Source of the DNA: Aurifilum marmelostoma
Taxonomy: Eukaryota; Ascomycota; Sordariomycetes; Diaporthales; Cryphonectriaceae
Reading direction: 5' to 3'
DNA length: 64,000 nt
NCBI GenBank assembly: GCA_027559495.1
Contig: JAMXSV010000016.1
Location: 124,001 to 188,000, forward strand
This document shows, in pieces, positions 11,935 through 23,463 of this stretch. Within the stretch, counting starts at the first letter, position 1; each line of letters starts with the position of its first letter. Below the pieces are notes generated by a model. The model saw nothing but the letters and a program-made list of their open reading frames with translations, had not been told where the DNA came from and searched no databases. The translations under genes and the position numbers were made by a program.

Positions 11935-14051
11935 ATCTGTCGTGGAGATGAGGAGGTACACGGCTATTCTGCCGGTAGGGGTTGGGGGAGGGATCGACGA
12001 GGAGCACTGATGATTCGCTGCTCATGGGGGAAGAGGACAAAGGAAGAAGAAGAAAAGGGAGAACACAGGAGAGAGAGAGAGAGACAGAGGGAAATGGGCG
12101 GAAGAATGTCCTGTAATTGAATACAACTTATTCGATCAGTAAGAGGAAGGGGGGGAGGGGGTGGCGGAGATCCGACGGAATTCAGCTTCCCTCGTGAAGA
12201 AGGTCGAGGAGGGGCAACAAGTGCTCGAAGAGGGAACAGACAGCGAGAACAGGAGAAAATCTGGGGAACAAATCTGGAGGTCAAGGGACCGTCATGGCGG
12301 TAGTAATAGCAAGAACAAATTGGGGACTTCACGGCAGGTTTCCGGGGAAGTGTGGACCACGAAGGGGGCCTTATTCCCGTTGGCCACCCTGTCAACGGCC
12401 AACGTCCGGATGGCTTATCAGGATGGGACCCTGTAGGAATGTATGCAGAGTACATGGTACAAAAACAACACAAACAGACTGAGCCTTCTCCCTCCAGGCG
12501 AGCTCCTGTCCAGCTCGCGCTGAGGACCATAGCTGCGAGACGCGAGAGGGTCTGGGACCTCGTGTCGTCGGCACATAACCGGGCTCCATCATTGTCAGCC
12601 AGCGATCGGTAACTCTGGGGGGGAGGAGGAGGGGGGGGAGGAGGAGGAAGGAGGAGGAGGAGGCGGCTTGCACATGTTCAAGTGGTGACGGCGATTTGTG
12701 CAATTAGTGGGACCAGAAGTGCGGCTCGATCGTCGACACCAATCCAAAGACAGGCAAAACAAAAGAGTGAGAAAAACCCAACCCTTGTCCAGCCAGTGAT
12801 CGAGCGGCACTTGGTAGTCGAGATTTTGGAGTGGAGAGGAGGTAGGCCCGGTATCGGCCCCACAGCGGTCTGAGAGCCGAATGAACTAAGCAGGCGGAGA
12901 AGATCACGGACGAACACAGGGCATGAGGAGGAAGTTCTGCCTCTGAAGGAGACGGAGGGCGTGCCGGAATGCCGTTCGAGAGGTGTGTGTGGTTGTGGTT
13001 GTCTACGCCGTGCCATGGCTGTGTCCAGTCATGTTGCAGAGTCTCAACGGTAGTGTTGTTGTGTGGATGATTCTTATTGAGCCCAGCATGCATCTCCCAT
13101 GTACTGTGTATCCCTCTCATATATTGCTCCGTCCCCCATCTGTGGACTGTGTATGTCTCTGTCCCACAGCAGACAAGAGGTCGAAGTTGAGCTCGCCAAG
13201 TCAGTCAGCCGGTGTTGCATCTTGCAGACCATCAACAGCAACAGCCGCAACGGTTGAGGGCGCATGTGTGGCCAGTGGTGTTGGGCAGAGCTGGCCGCAA
13301 TCTAACTCAAAACCTTGTGGGAGGTGACAGGCGACGTATTGATGTGACGACACATGTATCGAGCTGCTCAATAGACAATTCAAGTCATCCATACATCCTA
13401 CAAGCTCGTGCAGATTTACGCTTATGGTGAAGCTTGAGACGAATCCTAGATGAAGGTGTCCTACTGGCTGGCGAGCATTGAGCCCGAGACACTCGACATG
13501 GGAACTGGAATCCTCGAGGTGAAGATATCTTGGAGGCCTGGCGATTACGTCTTCACAAGTACAGCGCCTTGGTAGACTCGTCGACCCGAGGCTGTCGAGC
13601 TTGAACATGAAGTACATGGGGTTTGTCCGGATGCCCAGAAATCAGCCTTGCTGGGTAGCAGGGTCAGTGGTTCGGTCAGGAGAAAGGTAGTGGGAGGGCC
13701 CCCCAGAATAGGAGAGGATTGGGCCTGGAAGGCCTGTGGCTTGACTGCTAAGGCTCCCCTGGCCCTCGGCCCAGCCCCAGCCACAGCATACCCAGCAGCA
13801 CCAAGCCACGTCACTGAAGCTCCCAGTAGGAGCAGCAGCGTATTCTTCTAAGCTCGCCAGATTTAGCTGCTGCAAACTGTCACGATCACGGATTCTTTCT
13901 TGAAATGCAATCAGCGCCTGTCATAGCGCTCTCTCATACACACACGACATAATTTTCATTACCCCGGCCCCCTCTTATTCTCGCCTTTCCTATCTCTCTT
14001 TTTTTCTCCCTCTCTCTCTTCCTCCTACTTCTCCTTCCTGTACAAACAGAA
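11935..14051. other. Divergent intergenic region, MFS gene / UFE1
   Basis: About 2.1 kb with no convincing gene. It contains purine-rich tracts (12010-12080, 12140-12260), a G-rich stretch at 12617-12663 and a pyrimidine-rich leader just before the UFE1 start (13970-14040). It should hold both promoters. Several short open frames here lack conserved features. Confidence 0.5.
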
Positions 14052-15165
14052 ATGGAGGTCACGTCCTCCTTCAACGAGCTCCTCAAGGCCCGCCAGGCCC
14101 CTCCCACCCGGTCCACTCTCACTCTCGACCAGATTGATGGCTTCCTCAAGACCGCCTCTTCCATCAACCGCGAGATCACCACCCTTCACCACGAGCTTTC
14201 CTCCATCCGACAGGCCTACCTCTCGACTGCCGCCCCGCGCAAGACGCACCTCCGACGGAGCACAGACACGCAGCACCAGCAGCAACCGGCGTACCTGACC
14301 GACGCGGACCGCAATGTCATCGACAGAGATGCCAAGGACATGCTGCGAGCACTCAGCGCGCGGATAAACGTGCTCACGCAGGAGGAGATCAAGAGGCAGG
14401 AGGCGGCCGCGGGTGCGATCAAGCAAAAGTATGCGCGGGGCTTGCGCGCTCTAACCGGGTGGGCCGCAGGCGGCGGGTCCGGCCTCGAGGGCGGCGCAGC
14501 GAGCACCAGGAGCCCAGAACACGCAGCAGCCGTGGAGCAGGAGAGGCAGGTCGTCGAGCACCGCGGGGGCGTGATCGTGTACCTGCAGCAGAAGCTGCAG
14601 GCGGCGGCGGCGCTGCAACGCACAATGATGGAGACGAGGCTGGCTAGGGAGATGGAGAAGAACAGGAGCGTGCTGGCCAAGGTGCGGGGCGGGCAGGGCT
14701 TACCACCCGGTCTGGCGAGAGAGTTTGGGCTCGAGGAGACTGGGACCGGCCTGGGATCTACTGCTACAGGCTCCTCTATAGCGCTGGACGAGGAGAAGGA
14801 GGCGTCCAGGAGGAGAGGACAGGCTACGGACCTGGACCTCACAGACGAGCAGAGGCAAATGTTTGAGAGGGACAACCAGGATATGGTCAAGCATTACAAC
14901 AGCGCTACGGAGAAGGTCAGGGGGCGTCGAGAAGTCGCTCGTGGAAATTGCTGAGCTCCAGCAGATGCTCGTGGAGAATCTGACGGTGCAGTCGGCACAC
15001 ATCGACCAGCTGGTGGCGGACTCGGAGAGGACGGAGGAGAACGTGGGCGGCGGCAACAAGCAGCTGAAGAAGGCCACACAGAGGAAGTTCAGCCAGGCGA
15101 GGGTGACGTTCTATGCGGCCAGCGCGCTGTGCACATTCCTGATCGTGTGGGATCTGATAATATGA
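14052..15165 (+). CDS. UFE1: ER Qa-SNARE, Ufe1/syntaxin-18, with one frameshift
   Basis: t-SNARE of the endoplasmic reticulum for retrograde Golgi-to-ER fusion, working with Sec20, Use1 and Sec22. A single exon starts at the first ATG with the syntaxin-18-type N-terminus (SSFNELLKARQAPP). A helical region follows, with LTDADRNVIDRDAKDMLRA. The C-terminal SNARE motif includes LVEIAELQQMLVENLTVQ; the Gln before SAHIDQL is the likely zero-layer residue. A tail-anchor helix (TFYAASALCTFLIVWDLII) ends the protein. A G run at 14920-14924 has one base too many and shifts frame between EKVRG and VEKSL. Dropping one G gives exactly 371 codons with stop (370 residues). The neighbours give no functional hint. 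The gene is probably intact in the organism. Confidence 0.9.
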
Positions 15166-16673
15166 GAGCAAGCAGCAGCAGAATTGAACGTCAAGTCATG
15201 CAGACCACCACCCACGATCTGACCAAGATGGTCCATGTGCTTTGCTAGCAAGAATTCTTGCCATCCACCGACCGGACGGACGGGCTGTAGTGTTGACCGA
15301 CACAGCGTAGAAAACAAGATCATCACGTCAACAAGACCTCGATGTGCCTCAACTTCCCAAAGTGAGACGTGCAAATGACCTATAGGACGATTTGGGGAGG
15401 TACATAACAATGAGAAAGCGTAGCCCAATTTTTGCTCATATGACGTGCTACAGGTCAGTTCGCGGGAATCTTTTGCCTCGGCGTGCTCGGGAACAGTTGA
15501 GCCATAATCCCCGGAGAGCCGAGACAGTAGCACGGGTGTGGGCATCCATGGATGGCGGGGGGCCTTGTCTGTAGCCATTATCACATGCATCTGTAACTGT
15601 CGTATGCTGAGTACTTACGTAGTGAAATTTCAAAGCAAGTCTGCTGCTCTTCTTTTAACCTGCCTTTCAGAGAACCATCTCAACACCATCTCCATCATCG
15701 CCAACCCATCTTCTGCCATCTTTGATCCTCTTTGCGGCTGCTGCCATCATCGCACCGTTCCACAGCTCACAACCTTATCCGGCAGCTGAAGGCCCCCCCC
15801 CCCCCTTCTTTTCACTTGTGCTACTTTACATCTGTACATAGATAGTACTGCTATCCTTGGCGACTGAATCGTACCCCTGAGATCAGCCCATTCCATCCAT
15901 TCGACCGACCAAGCAAGCACCCAAAGCCGGCGAGCAACTTGACGAGCACCCTCCCGTCACACCATAGCCGCGCCTATCGACGTTCAAGGACTTTCCCCTT
16001 CCTTGCACTGTGCATATTCTTAGCCGGCCAAGTCCTGCCGGAAGGGAGAAAAAGGAAAAATAAAGGAAGAGAGAAGGACCTGCGTGTCGAGAGACCTCAA
16101 TAGTCTCAAGAAGAGGGAGAGAGAGAGAGAATTGCTTGCATCATCAGCCCACGAACAATCCCGCTCTCTCGCCTGGCCACACAGTCCTGGCATTGTGTTA
16201 CTGTTGTGTAATATTAATCCAGCGCCCCTCACTGGAGGAGAAAAGAAAACAAGAAAGGGAGCTTGGCTCTGGCTTGGAACATCCAGGCAGGTAACCCCGC
16301 GACCGGCCCGGACCCCTGCAGGCCCCGCGTTCCTACCCCATATTTTCCAAAGAGGTATGTACCGTGCATACCAAATACGCAGTAAATAAGTACATATCGG
16401 AATGTACTGTACAGCCGCAGCAGCGCCAGTGACGGGCATCTCTGACCCCAGACCAAGACAGCTACAGGTGCTTGCTTCCTCTCCTGGGGCAGCTCTCGCA
16501 TCGAACGATATTACTTTACCATGCCTGCCTCCGACTCCAACATCTCTCCACCCCGACCTCGACCTGACCCTCAACCTCACGACACCCACAATCACACCCC
16601 AACCCAACACCACCTTTCCTCCTCCTCGTCCTCCTCAACACCCACAACCAGGCTTCGCAGCATCGCCGACCAG
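15166..16673. other. Intergenic region and leader of the aminotransferase gene
   Basis: Contains the UFE1 3' end and the upstream region of the aminotransferase gene. A run of 13 C lies at 15793-15805. From 16521 the aminotransferase frame is open with an upstream in-frame ATG (51 extra codons), which may be leader or an alternative N-terminus. No separate gene is seen. Confidence 0.5.
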
Positions 16674-18223
16674 ATGGCCAACCCAGTCCTCACCACCAGC
16701 TTCCCAGCTGACACCGTCCCCCAGGCCCCAGAGGATCCACTCTTTGGCCTGGCGAGACTGTACAGGGCTGACGAGAGCCCTGATAAGATTGACCTGGTGG
16801 GGCATACTTTATCCCTTCATGACGTCGCGAGGTCAACAGAGCCGAAGCTGACCAGCGCCCTCTTTCTATCATCATCTAGGGAATTGGAGCTTACCGAGAC
16901 GACAATGCAAAGCCTTGGATTCTTCCTGTGGTGAAGAAGGTGAGTGAACACTGCTGTGATCCGTCCATCTCTTTCTGCAGAGGTCAACAAACACATCGCG
17001 TTGCATTCGGTGCCTAGGGCCCCTCATCGCCAACCCCGCCATTCCCCAGATTTCCCCAATACCCGCTGCACAACAACATCACACCACATACCACGCACAC
17101 CACGCATCACGCCACTTTTTGCTAACAAAGGAATCCAACACCTAAAAACCAGGCTGACGAGATTATCCGCAACGATCCCAACCTCAACCACGAATACCTC
17201 CCCATCGCAGGCCTGGCCTCCTTCACCAGCAGGGCCTCCGAGCTGGTCCTGGGCAAGTCCTCTGCCGCCCTTGCTGAGAAGCGCGTCGCCTCCGTCCAGA
17301 CCATCTCCGGCACCGGAGCCTGTCATCTCGGCGCCCTCTTCCTCGCCAAGTTCTACAAGGGCAACCGCACCGTCTACGTGTCGAACCCAACATGGGCCAA
17401 CCACAACCAGATCTTCACCAATGTCGGCCTCCCCATTGCCCAGTACCCCTACTTCGACAAGAAGACCAAGGGTCTGGACTTTGAGGGCATGAAGAAGGCC
17501 ATCGGCGATGCCCCCGAGGGCAGCATCATCCTGCTGCACGCCTGCGCCCACAACCCCACCGGCGTCGACCCCACCGAGGCGCAGTGGCACGAGCTCGCCG
17601 AGGTCATCCGCGCCAAGAAGCACTTCCCCTTCTTCGACACCGCCTATCAGGGCTTCGCCTCGGGTGACCTGGACCGCGATGCCGGTGCCATCCGCTACTT
17701 TGTCGACCAGGGCTTCGAGCTGCTGGTGGCCCAGTCCTTCGCCAAGAACTTTGGCCTGTACGGCGAGCGTGCCGGCTGCTTCCACTTCGTGACCGCCCCC
17801 TCGGGCTCGGCACAGGAGACAGCCACCCGCGTCGCCTCGCAGCTCGCCATTCTGCAGCGCTCCGAGATCAGCAACCCGCCCATCTACGGCGCCCGCGTTG
17901 CCTCGACGGTCCTCAACGACGAGAAGCTGTTCGCCGAGTGGAAGGAGAACCTGCAGACCATGTCAGGCCGCATCATCTCCATGCGCAAGGCCCTGCGGTC
18001 TAAGCTCGAGGACCTCGGCACCCCTGGCACCTGGAACCACATCACGGACCAGATTGGCATGTTCAGCTTCACCGGCCTGACTGAGCCCCAGGTACTGAAG
18101 CTCAGGGAGCAGTATCACGTCTACATGACCAAGAACGGTCGCATCAGCATGGCTGGTCTCAACACCCGGAATGTTGACTACTTTGCCAAGGCCGTTGACA
18201 AGGTCGTCCGGGAGGTGCAGTGA
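16674..18223 (+). CDS. AAT2: Aspartate aminotransferase (PLP, class I)
   Basis: Interconverts aspartate plus 2-oxoglutarate with oxaloacetate plus glutamate; links nitrogen metabolism and the malate-aspartate shuttle. Exons: 16674-16796, 16880-16939 and 17153-18223, 418 codons with stop. Seen in order: PEDPLFGLARLYRADESP, DLGIGAYRDD (across intron 1), the AHNPTGVDPT loop with the cofactor-contacting Asn, FDTAYQGFASG with the PLP pyridine Asp and the Tyr, and SFAKNFGLYGER with the Schiff-base Lys. GRISMAGL near the end carries the substrate carboxylate Arg. Intron 2 has a GCTAAC branch site near 17121. The chosen start gives the cytosolic-type length. An in-frame ATG at 16521 would add 51 Ser/Pro/His-rich residues that do not look like a classical mitochondrial presequence, so cytosolic location is favoured. 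Confidence 0.94.
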
Positions 18224-19633
18224 TCCAGGGACGAAAGAGGGGTGTGTCAACAGGGAGTGGATGTGTGGGTCACTTGGAAGTGATGTGTGGCTACTCCGTG
18301 GCATTCGGATAGAAAAGGGTCATTAGGGTCAAGGAAAAATCTTAGATTCCCCCACTCTGCTTTACCAGTAGACAGACATATTGTCAATGGAAAGTTTCCT
18401 TTATGAATCTTCAGGATACACTGCAGTCGACGGCTTATTAATATCAGCATGTGTGTGCAAACCTGCTATGATTAGTCCCATATACTATAACTCCCTGGGC
18501 CAGTCTTGAAGTCCTGGATTAAAATAGTTGGTTCAATGCGCCAAGTATTCACGTCACGGGCTTCTATTGTGTACGGATATCTACCTTAGCCTACAGTATT
18601 CAAGTATACATACAATACTCATCTGCTACTAAAAGAAGGCGCAGTGCTGTTACTATGTAATACTAGACACTTTGGCCGATTCCTAGCTCCTCGCCATTTT
18701 CAAATGCGCAAGACTCTTAGCAAGTTACTAAACCAAGTGCCTCAAATGGTAGTGTTTGTCATTGACACTAACAGCTTTTAGTTTTGACCTTTGGATTGGT
18801 GTTGAAATTTTCATCGCATTGGCTGAGGATTATGCAAAATCTTTTTTTTCCTTTTTCCCTCTTTGTTATTGCTAGCTTTCAATAGGGATGGTGAATAGGC
18901 CAGATAATCAAATTCAAATTTGTTGGCTTGGCGTGATGACTTTACTGGTATTCGTCACAGCCTGCTGGAGTTGCGAGGCTGTACAATAGCCTTGAGAACA
19001 GTCGAGTGGTGTAGCACGAGAGCCTACCTCCCCTTCGTGAAGGAGAATATCTGAAGTGGACGCCTTACTCAGAAACAAGATTTCTTTAGAGCATAATCGA
19101 CCTCAAACACTAACTTATTCTTGTTGGTCTGCACAGGGCTCTTGTGACCGCTTGAAGCGACTTGTCATAAGTCACAATATCTTAGAGCATACAACTAGGT
19201 GTCCTGGCGCGCAAGGCTACCATTTCTAGCAGTGCCTTAGGACCACCCTGATGTCAACACGTCACCGCTAAGCTTTCTTAGACAACAATACCAGACGTCA
19301 GCGTTTGTCCACTAGAAAGACAAACATGCGCCCCTCGAGCACCTTATGCCCTCTGGAATATCTATATAAGGCACAACCATCACCCACCCACTGCTCTCCT
19401 CTTCCTCTTAATCTTCAGACTTATACACTCTCTCAGCTCCCTGCACAAGAAATTCCACCCTCGACAAAAGTTTACGACTTGTAGACTCGGCCTCTTATGG
19501 GGTCTTCTTTCGCGGACCTTCCAGCTTGACTTCTCACTTTTTTGTTCCCTTCGTCCACTTATTGGACGTACTTCTTCGCCTTGACAATTTTCTTTCTTTC
19601 TCTTCTGGAACGAGAGGTAGACGGGGATTGGAC
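18224..19633. other. AT-richer intergenic region with a promoter at its right end
   Basis: No gene recognised between the aminotransferase and the decayed locus at 19634. The right end looks like a genuine RNA polymerase II promoter: a TATA box at 19361-19370, then CCACCC and a CT-rich leader. The region 18480-19300 is AT-richer than its surroundings and may be old decayed DNA. Confidence 0.45.
19361..19370 (+). promoter_or_regulatory. TATA box upstream of a decayed gene
   Basis: The sequence TCTATATAAG is followed after about 15-60 bases by a CA/CT-rich stretch typical of fungal transcription starts. The first ATG with a good context (GGACATGGCC) is at 19634. It suggests the downstream locus was once, or still is, transcribed. 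Confidence 0.5.
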
Positions 19634-21055
19634 ATGGCCGCCTGCATTCCGCTTAGGGTAAGATACTCTGCTGTTTCCACATAATTCTGCATTGACCTCC
19701 ATGGATGCTTACACGAGAGGAACAGATGGAAACCCGCCCTTACCGGTGGTGCCGTTTTCCAAAGCCCTCAGGACACACATCAAGCGACCAGGGGCAGTTC
19801 ACCTCTTGCTACACCGCCCTCGCACGCCGTCGGCCCCGACCATCTTGGACCCGATAACCTCGACATGGATGCCAGGAACTCTGCACCGTCCTCGCTTTTC
19901 ATAATGAAGGCTCATACCGGCGGCTTGGACTGATCTCGACCAAGGATCCATCCGTCGCGCCGCCCAGCGGGAAAATAAATCCCCTTGACCCGGTTTACGT
20001 CTCGTTCCGCCCCGTGGGCGACTTGGCTCTCACTCTTACCGAGGTGTGGAACTTGGCCAGGTCCGAGGAGGCGGTGGGAGCCTTGGCACATTATAGGCAG
20101 ATGTCGGTTCTATCGAAGATCGACAAGGCTCTGGGTGAAGAGGCTGGAGTGCGAGCTGGTACGTCGGAATCAACGGCGTACATTGAAGACCAGGCACAGC
20201 CCCTCAGCCCGCCTCGCACAAGCTCTTTTCCAGGCTCGCCCTGCTGGCTCTGCGGCTTTGCGGCTTTGATAGTCTCGAGGCGCACGTTAAGATAGCCGTC
20301 AAGTTTTCCGGTATAATTACCATCCTGGCGCGGACGAGCGTGTTGCCAGAGGACAAGAGGGAGGACATCATTCACGAAATTGAGCGTGATAAGCCTGTGG
20401 ATATATGAAGGACTGGTGGTGCGCAGGTGCCTTGGGTGATTTTTTCTCCATTCGAAGCACAATCCCATGGCGGAACAGCCTCTGCTTAGAAATTTCTGGC
20501 ATGTTGATCAGGCGAACTGGCCGTATGGATCAACGATGGATGGTTTGCTTCGGATCGAGCGAGGGCATTTCCAGGTGCATTCAGAGGACATACAAAGCGC
20601 CTAGACGTCGCCCACTCAATATACCCTAACCGCACAAAAACTGGAGAGCCAACCTTGTTGGAAGTCGTTATGCAGATCCCTAACAAGATGGAGATCAAAA
20701 AGACGTCAAAATAAACTCCCTGACGATCTTCACGGCCCCGCCCGCCAAGACGGTCTGACGCGCCTCAGCCCAGTCGCTGCACGCAATTTCAATGGAAAAT
20801 TTCCCTTTGTGGCAGCTGGATCTCGAGCCGGTGTTCCTCAGAAGTCTAGCTCATATCGAGATCCTTCCGAACTGTACATTTCGCCTGGGGCTCATGGTGC
20901 CAGGCCAGTTGACGAGCAGACAGGCTCGTTGGGCTATGAACACATTGGAATAACCTCGTGAAGGACTGCATGCTCTTTTCCGGGCTGAATGGCCGAGCTC
21001 TCACCTCCGTGGCTGCGGGTTTCTGCCCTCAGTCAGGCGCCATCTACCTGGGTAC
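19634..21055 (+). pseudogene. Decayed gene or genes of unknown family
   Basis: Starting at an ATG (MAACIPLR) followed by a GTAAGA donor, coding-like segments appear in several frames. In order: DGNPPLPVVPFSKALRTHIK (19730-19790), GPDHLGPDNLDMDARNSA (about 19830-19890), SGKINPLDPVYVSFRPVGDL and SVLSKIDKALGEEAGVRAG (19965-20165). They continue with LFSRLALLALRLCGFDSLEA up to a stop at about 20408. A second part (20468-21055) gives NFWHVDQANWPYGSTMDGLL and GFCPQSGAIYLGTS. At least three frame changes and stops are needed to join them, and not all lie in homopolymers. I do not recognise the family. It is either a pseudogene or a gene with several sequence errors; the two parts may be separate loci. 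Confidence 0.4.
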
Positions 21056-21711
21056 TTCTTGAACTACGGAGCTTTAATGAGATTAATAGCCAAGGCCAAG
21101 GCTACAGCCTAAGAGGTGTTCGGACGGTCCGGGCCGCCGCTACCTGGGTATTTCTCCGGCGTCGAAGGCAATGCTTGGCTGCATTATATTGCATATGGTT
21201 ATGCCGTCATGATCCAAAGTTATTGACCATGAGGGCCGGAAAGTGCCCGTTACCTGCTTAGCTTCCCGAATGGTGCTTGCCCGTTATGGGGGGGGCGTGT
21301 GCAATGTCGAGCTGTGGTGAGATTCACAGGAACATCAGTCAGCCTCTTCTGTCCTGGTGTGTAAGGTTCATTGACAGCGACAAATGTATATGAAGAATGG
21401 TCAATACTTTTGAATGGCTATCGAAGTGATAAGAGCCCTGTAGGTTGTGAGTTTGCTGCTTAACCATTAATTACTTTTCACTAACTGTACGTAAATCAAC
21501 ACATTTCGAGACTCGCCAAAGATGATTCGTGTAAGAAATAATAATCAAGACTATATTCGTAACATCAAGCATGCAAGGTATCCGTTAACAAAAGGTTTCT
21601 GGCACTACCAGCATCACGATGATGCCGTTCTACTATAATACTACTCAGTCATTACTAATATTGTTCCTACACTGGAACGTGCCGATTGTCATTATGCAGA
21701 TTTGTCTGTCC
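21056..21711. other. Intergenic region downstream of the GH43 gene
   Basis: AT-rich; no gene seen. It holds the 3' region of the arabinanase gene (minus strand). Confidence 0.5.
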
Positions 21712-22820
21712 TTAGACCGTTGGCCATCCATCTACCCAGTCGATGACGTTCCATCCCCATTGGTAGTCATCAACAGCATATCCGATCGTGGTGTTGACTA
21801 GAGCACGAGCATTAGCAAAATTATGACCGGACTTGGTATTTTCGATAAGAGACATTTAGCTCACCATATCGGTAGTACAGGATGACACCGTAGGTGGGAT
21901 CGTCAAAGATGCCCTGTGCTCCTGGTCCGTAGACATAATCGTGGCTCTCCAAGACATAATTACCCCCGCCCTCCAGGCAGCTCGTCCCGTTCTCGTCCTG
22001 GAACGGGCCCTCGATAGACGAGCTCCTGCAGGCTCGGATCTTGTACTCGCCCCCCGCCGCGGGCTTGGCTGTGTCGTACCTGTTGGCCTGGCCCTCGCTC
22101 CAGAACTGGTAATAGTACCCGTCATAATAGTACGGGAAGCTGGCCTCGACCTGGTGAGTGCCCGACGGCTGGTAGATGATCTGCTCTGCGTCGTCCAGGT
22201 CGGCCACCGTCGTTGCGTCCGAGTCGAAGGCTACGAGGAAGATGTTCTCCCAGTACGAGCCGAACGAGAGGTAGTAAGTACCGTCGACCTCGATCATGGT
22301 TGGGTCGATGGCATTGTACAGGCTCCCGTTCACTGACTCGACGCCCGTCGAGCCGTGGTCGACCCATGACCCCGCCTCCAAGGTCGTGCTTGTTGCGTAG
22401 CCGATGGCTGAGTCCTGACTGCCGAGTGACGATACGCTGTAGTACAGAATGTACGTGCCGTCAACCTCAATCACCATTGGCGCCTTTGATATATTGTTAG
22501 CAGTCATTCTTGTGGTTGTTGATACATGAAGGGTATTGATCACTTACCCAGAGGCCTTCACCCTCGACTATGTCTATAATACTACCGTTGGGGAGCACAT
22601 TGCCAACGTTCTCCCAGGGACCTGACACGGTTCCTGTTGATTTGTATATATCGATATATGTATCAGTATTGAAGCGGAAATAGACACCGTCAGAAGCACG
22701 ACGGATCAGGGCCGGGTCTTGGGCGAAACAGCTCCCAGTGCAGGTCTCGGGATTAGAATAGCCAAACACCGTGGCACCAAAGGCCAGGAGGTGGAGGAGG
22801 GCAGTCCGGAAGGGCCACAT
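21712..22820 (-). CDS. Secreted GH43 endo-1,5-alpha-L-arabinanase
   Basis: Extracellular glycoside hydrolase of the five-bladed beta-propeller GH43 family, cleaving arabinan side chains of pectin (specificity inferred). Exons: 22820-22548, 22483-21865 and 21797-21712, 326 codons with stop. A signal peptide of about 20 residues (RTALLHLLAFGATVFG) precedes the mature YSNPETCTGSC start, which resembles fungal Abn enzymes. Expected catalytic acids are visible: Asp35 (FAQDPALI, general base), Asp151 (NAIDPTMI, pKa modulator) and Glu204 (HQVEASFPYYYDG, general acid). The LWAPMV motif is formed across intron 1. The length of 325 residues fits a single-domain enzyme with no carbohydrate-binding module. 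The first in-frame ATG at 22895 would place a basic 25-residue extension before the signal peptide, so 22820 is preferred. Confidence 0.92.
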
Positions 22821-22927
22821 GATAACGCCACGAAGCAACGAAGTCCTCAAAGTGTGAGAAAAGGAGATATTCCGGAGGTGTCCAATTTCGAACAATGAAT
22901 CAGCTACACTGAGGGCACGAGGACTTC

Positions 22928-22939
22928 CTTATATACACA
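22928..22939 (-). promoter_or_regulatory. TATA box of the GH43 gene
   Basis: On the minus strand the sequence reads GTATATAAGG about 110 bases before the ATG, a normal spacing for a strongly regulated fungal gene. Further upstream two matches to the CreA consensus SYGGRG occur on the minus strand (near 22992-22997 and 23037-23042), consistent with carbon-catabolite repression but short enough to be chance. Confidence 0.55.
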
Positions 22940-23451
22940 CAAAGAGGAGAGCGAAAGCCTTCCCTTCCCTCCACCCCTCCCTCCATCCTTCCCCCACCCC
23001 TCAGAAACCCTGGGCCAACCGAGCGTCCAATATTAATCCCCGGTCATGGCGGTAATCACATCTGACGCCTTCGAACATGACGGCAGACCGCTATCATGTA
23101 CGGTCACGGTGTCGAATTACAGCCATCTGAGGCTTGATAGTTCCCCGCAACGGGAAGTTGATCGGCGTGTGGACGATATCAGGTGGAAAGCGGCGAAAGA
23201 CATGCACGGAGGCGGGTCACTTCCTCACACGAGGGCCTCTTCCTTGGTACGATCGAGCGGAGGTATTGGCAGGGTCTGTATATGTTGGGTCATGGCACCT
23301 TTTTCTCAAGTTCGTGCTGACAAGGGTGGGAGGGGCTCATATTCTGCTAATGGTACATGACTCTGATATGAACCTACCATGTAATTAATCACGGCTTTTG
23401 TATGGCCTACGGATAACCTTTCTTGATGAACAGCAAGTGATCAGCCTTCAG

Positions 23452-23463
23452 TACCCTAGGGTA
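23452..23463. repeat. Palindrome TACCCTAGGGTA, copy 1
   Basis: A perfect 12-base palindrome in intergenic DNA, found again at 46167-46178 and, with one mismatch, at 33333-33344. Confidence 0.8.

Noticed and set aside
18224..21711. Transposon in the AT-rich region
   Set aside because: No transposase or reverse-transcriptase motif, terminal inverted repeat or long terminal repeat could be identified.
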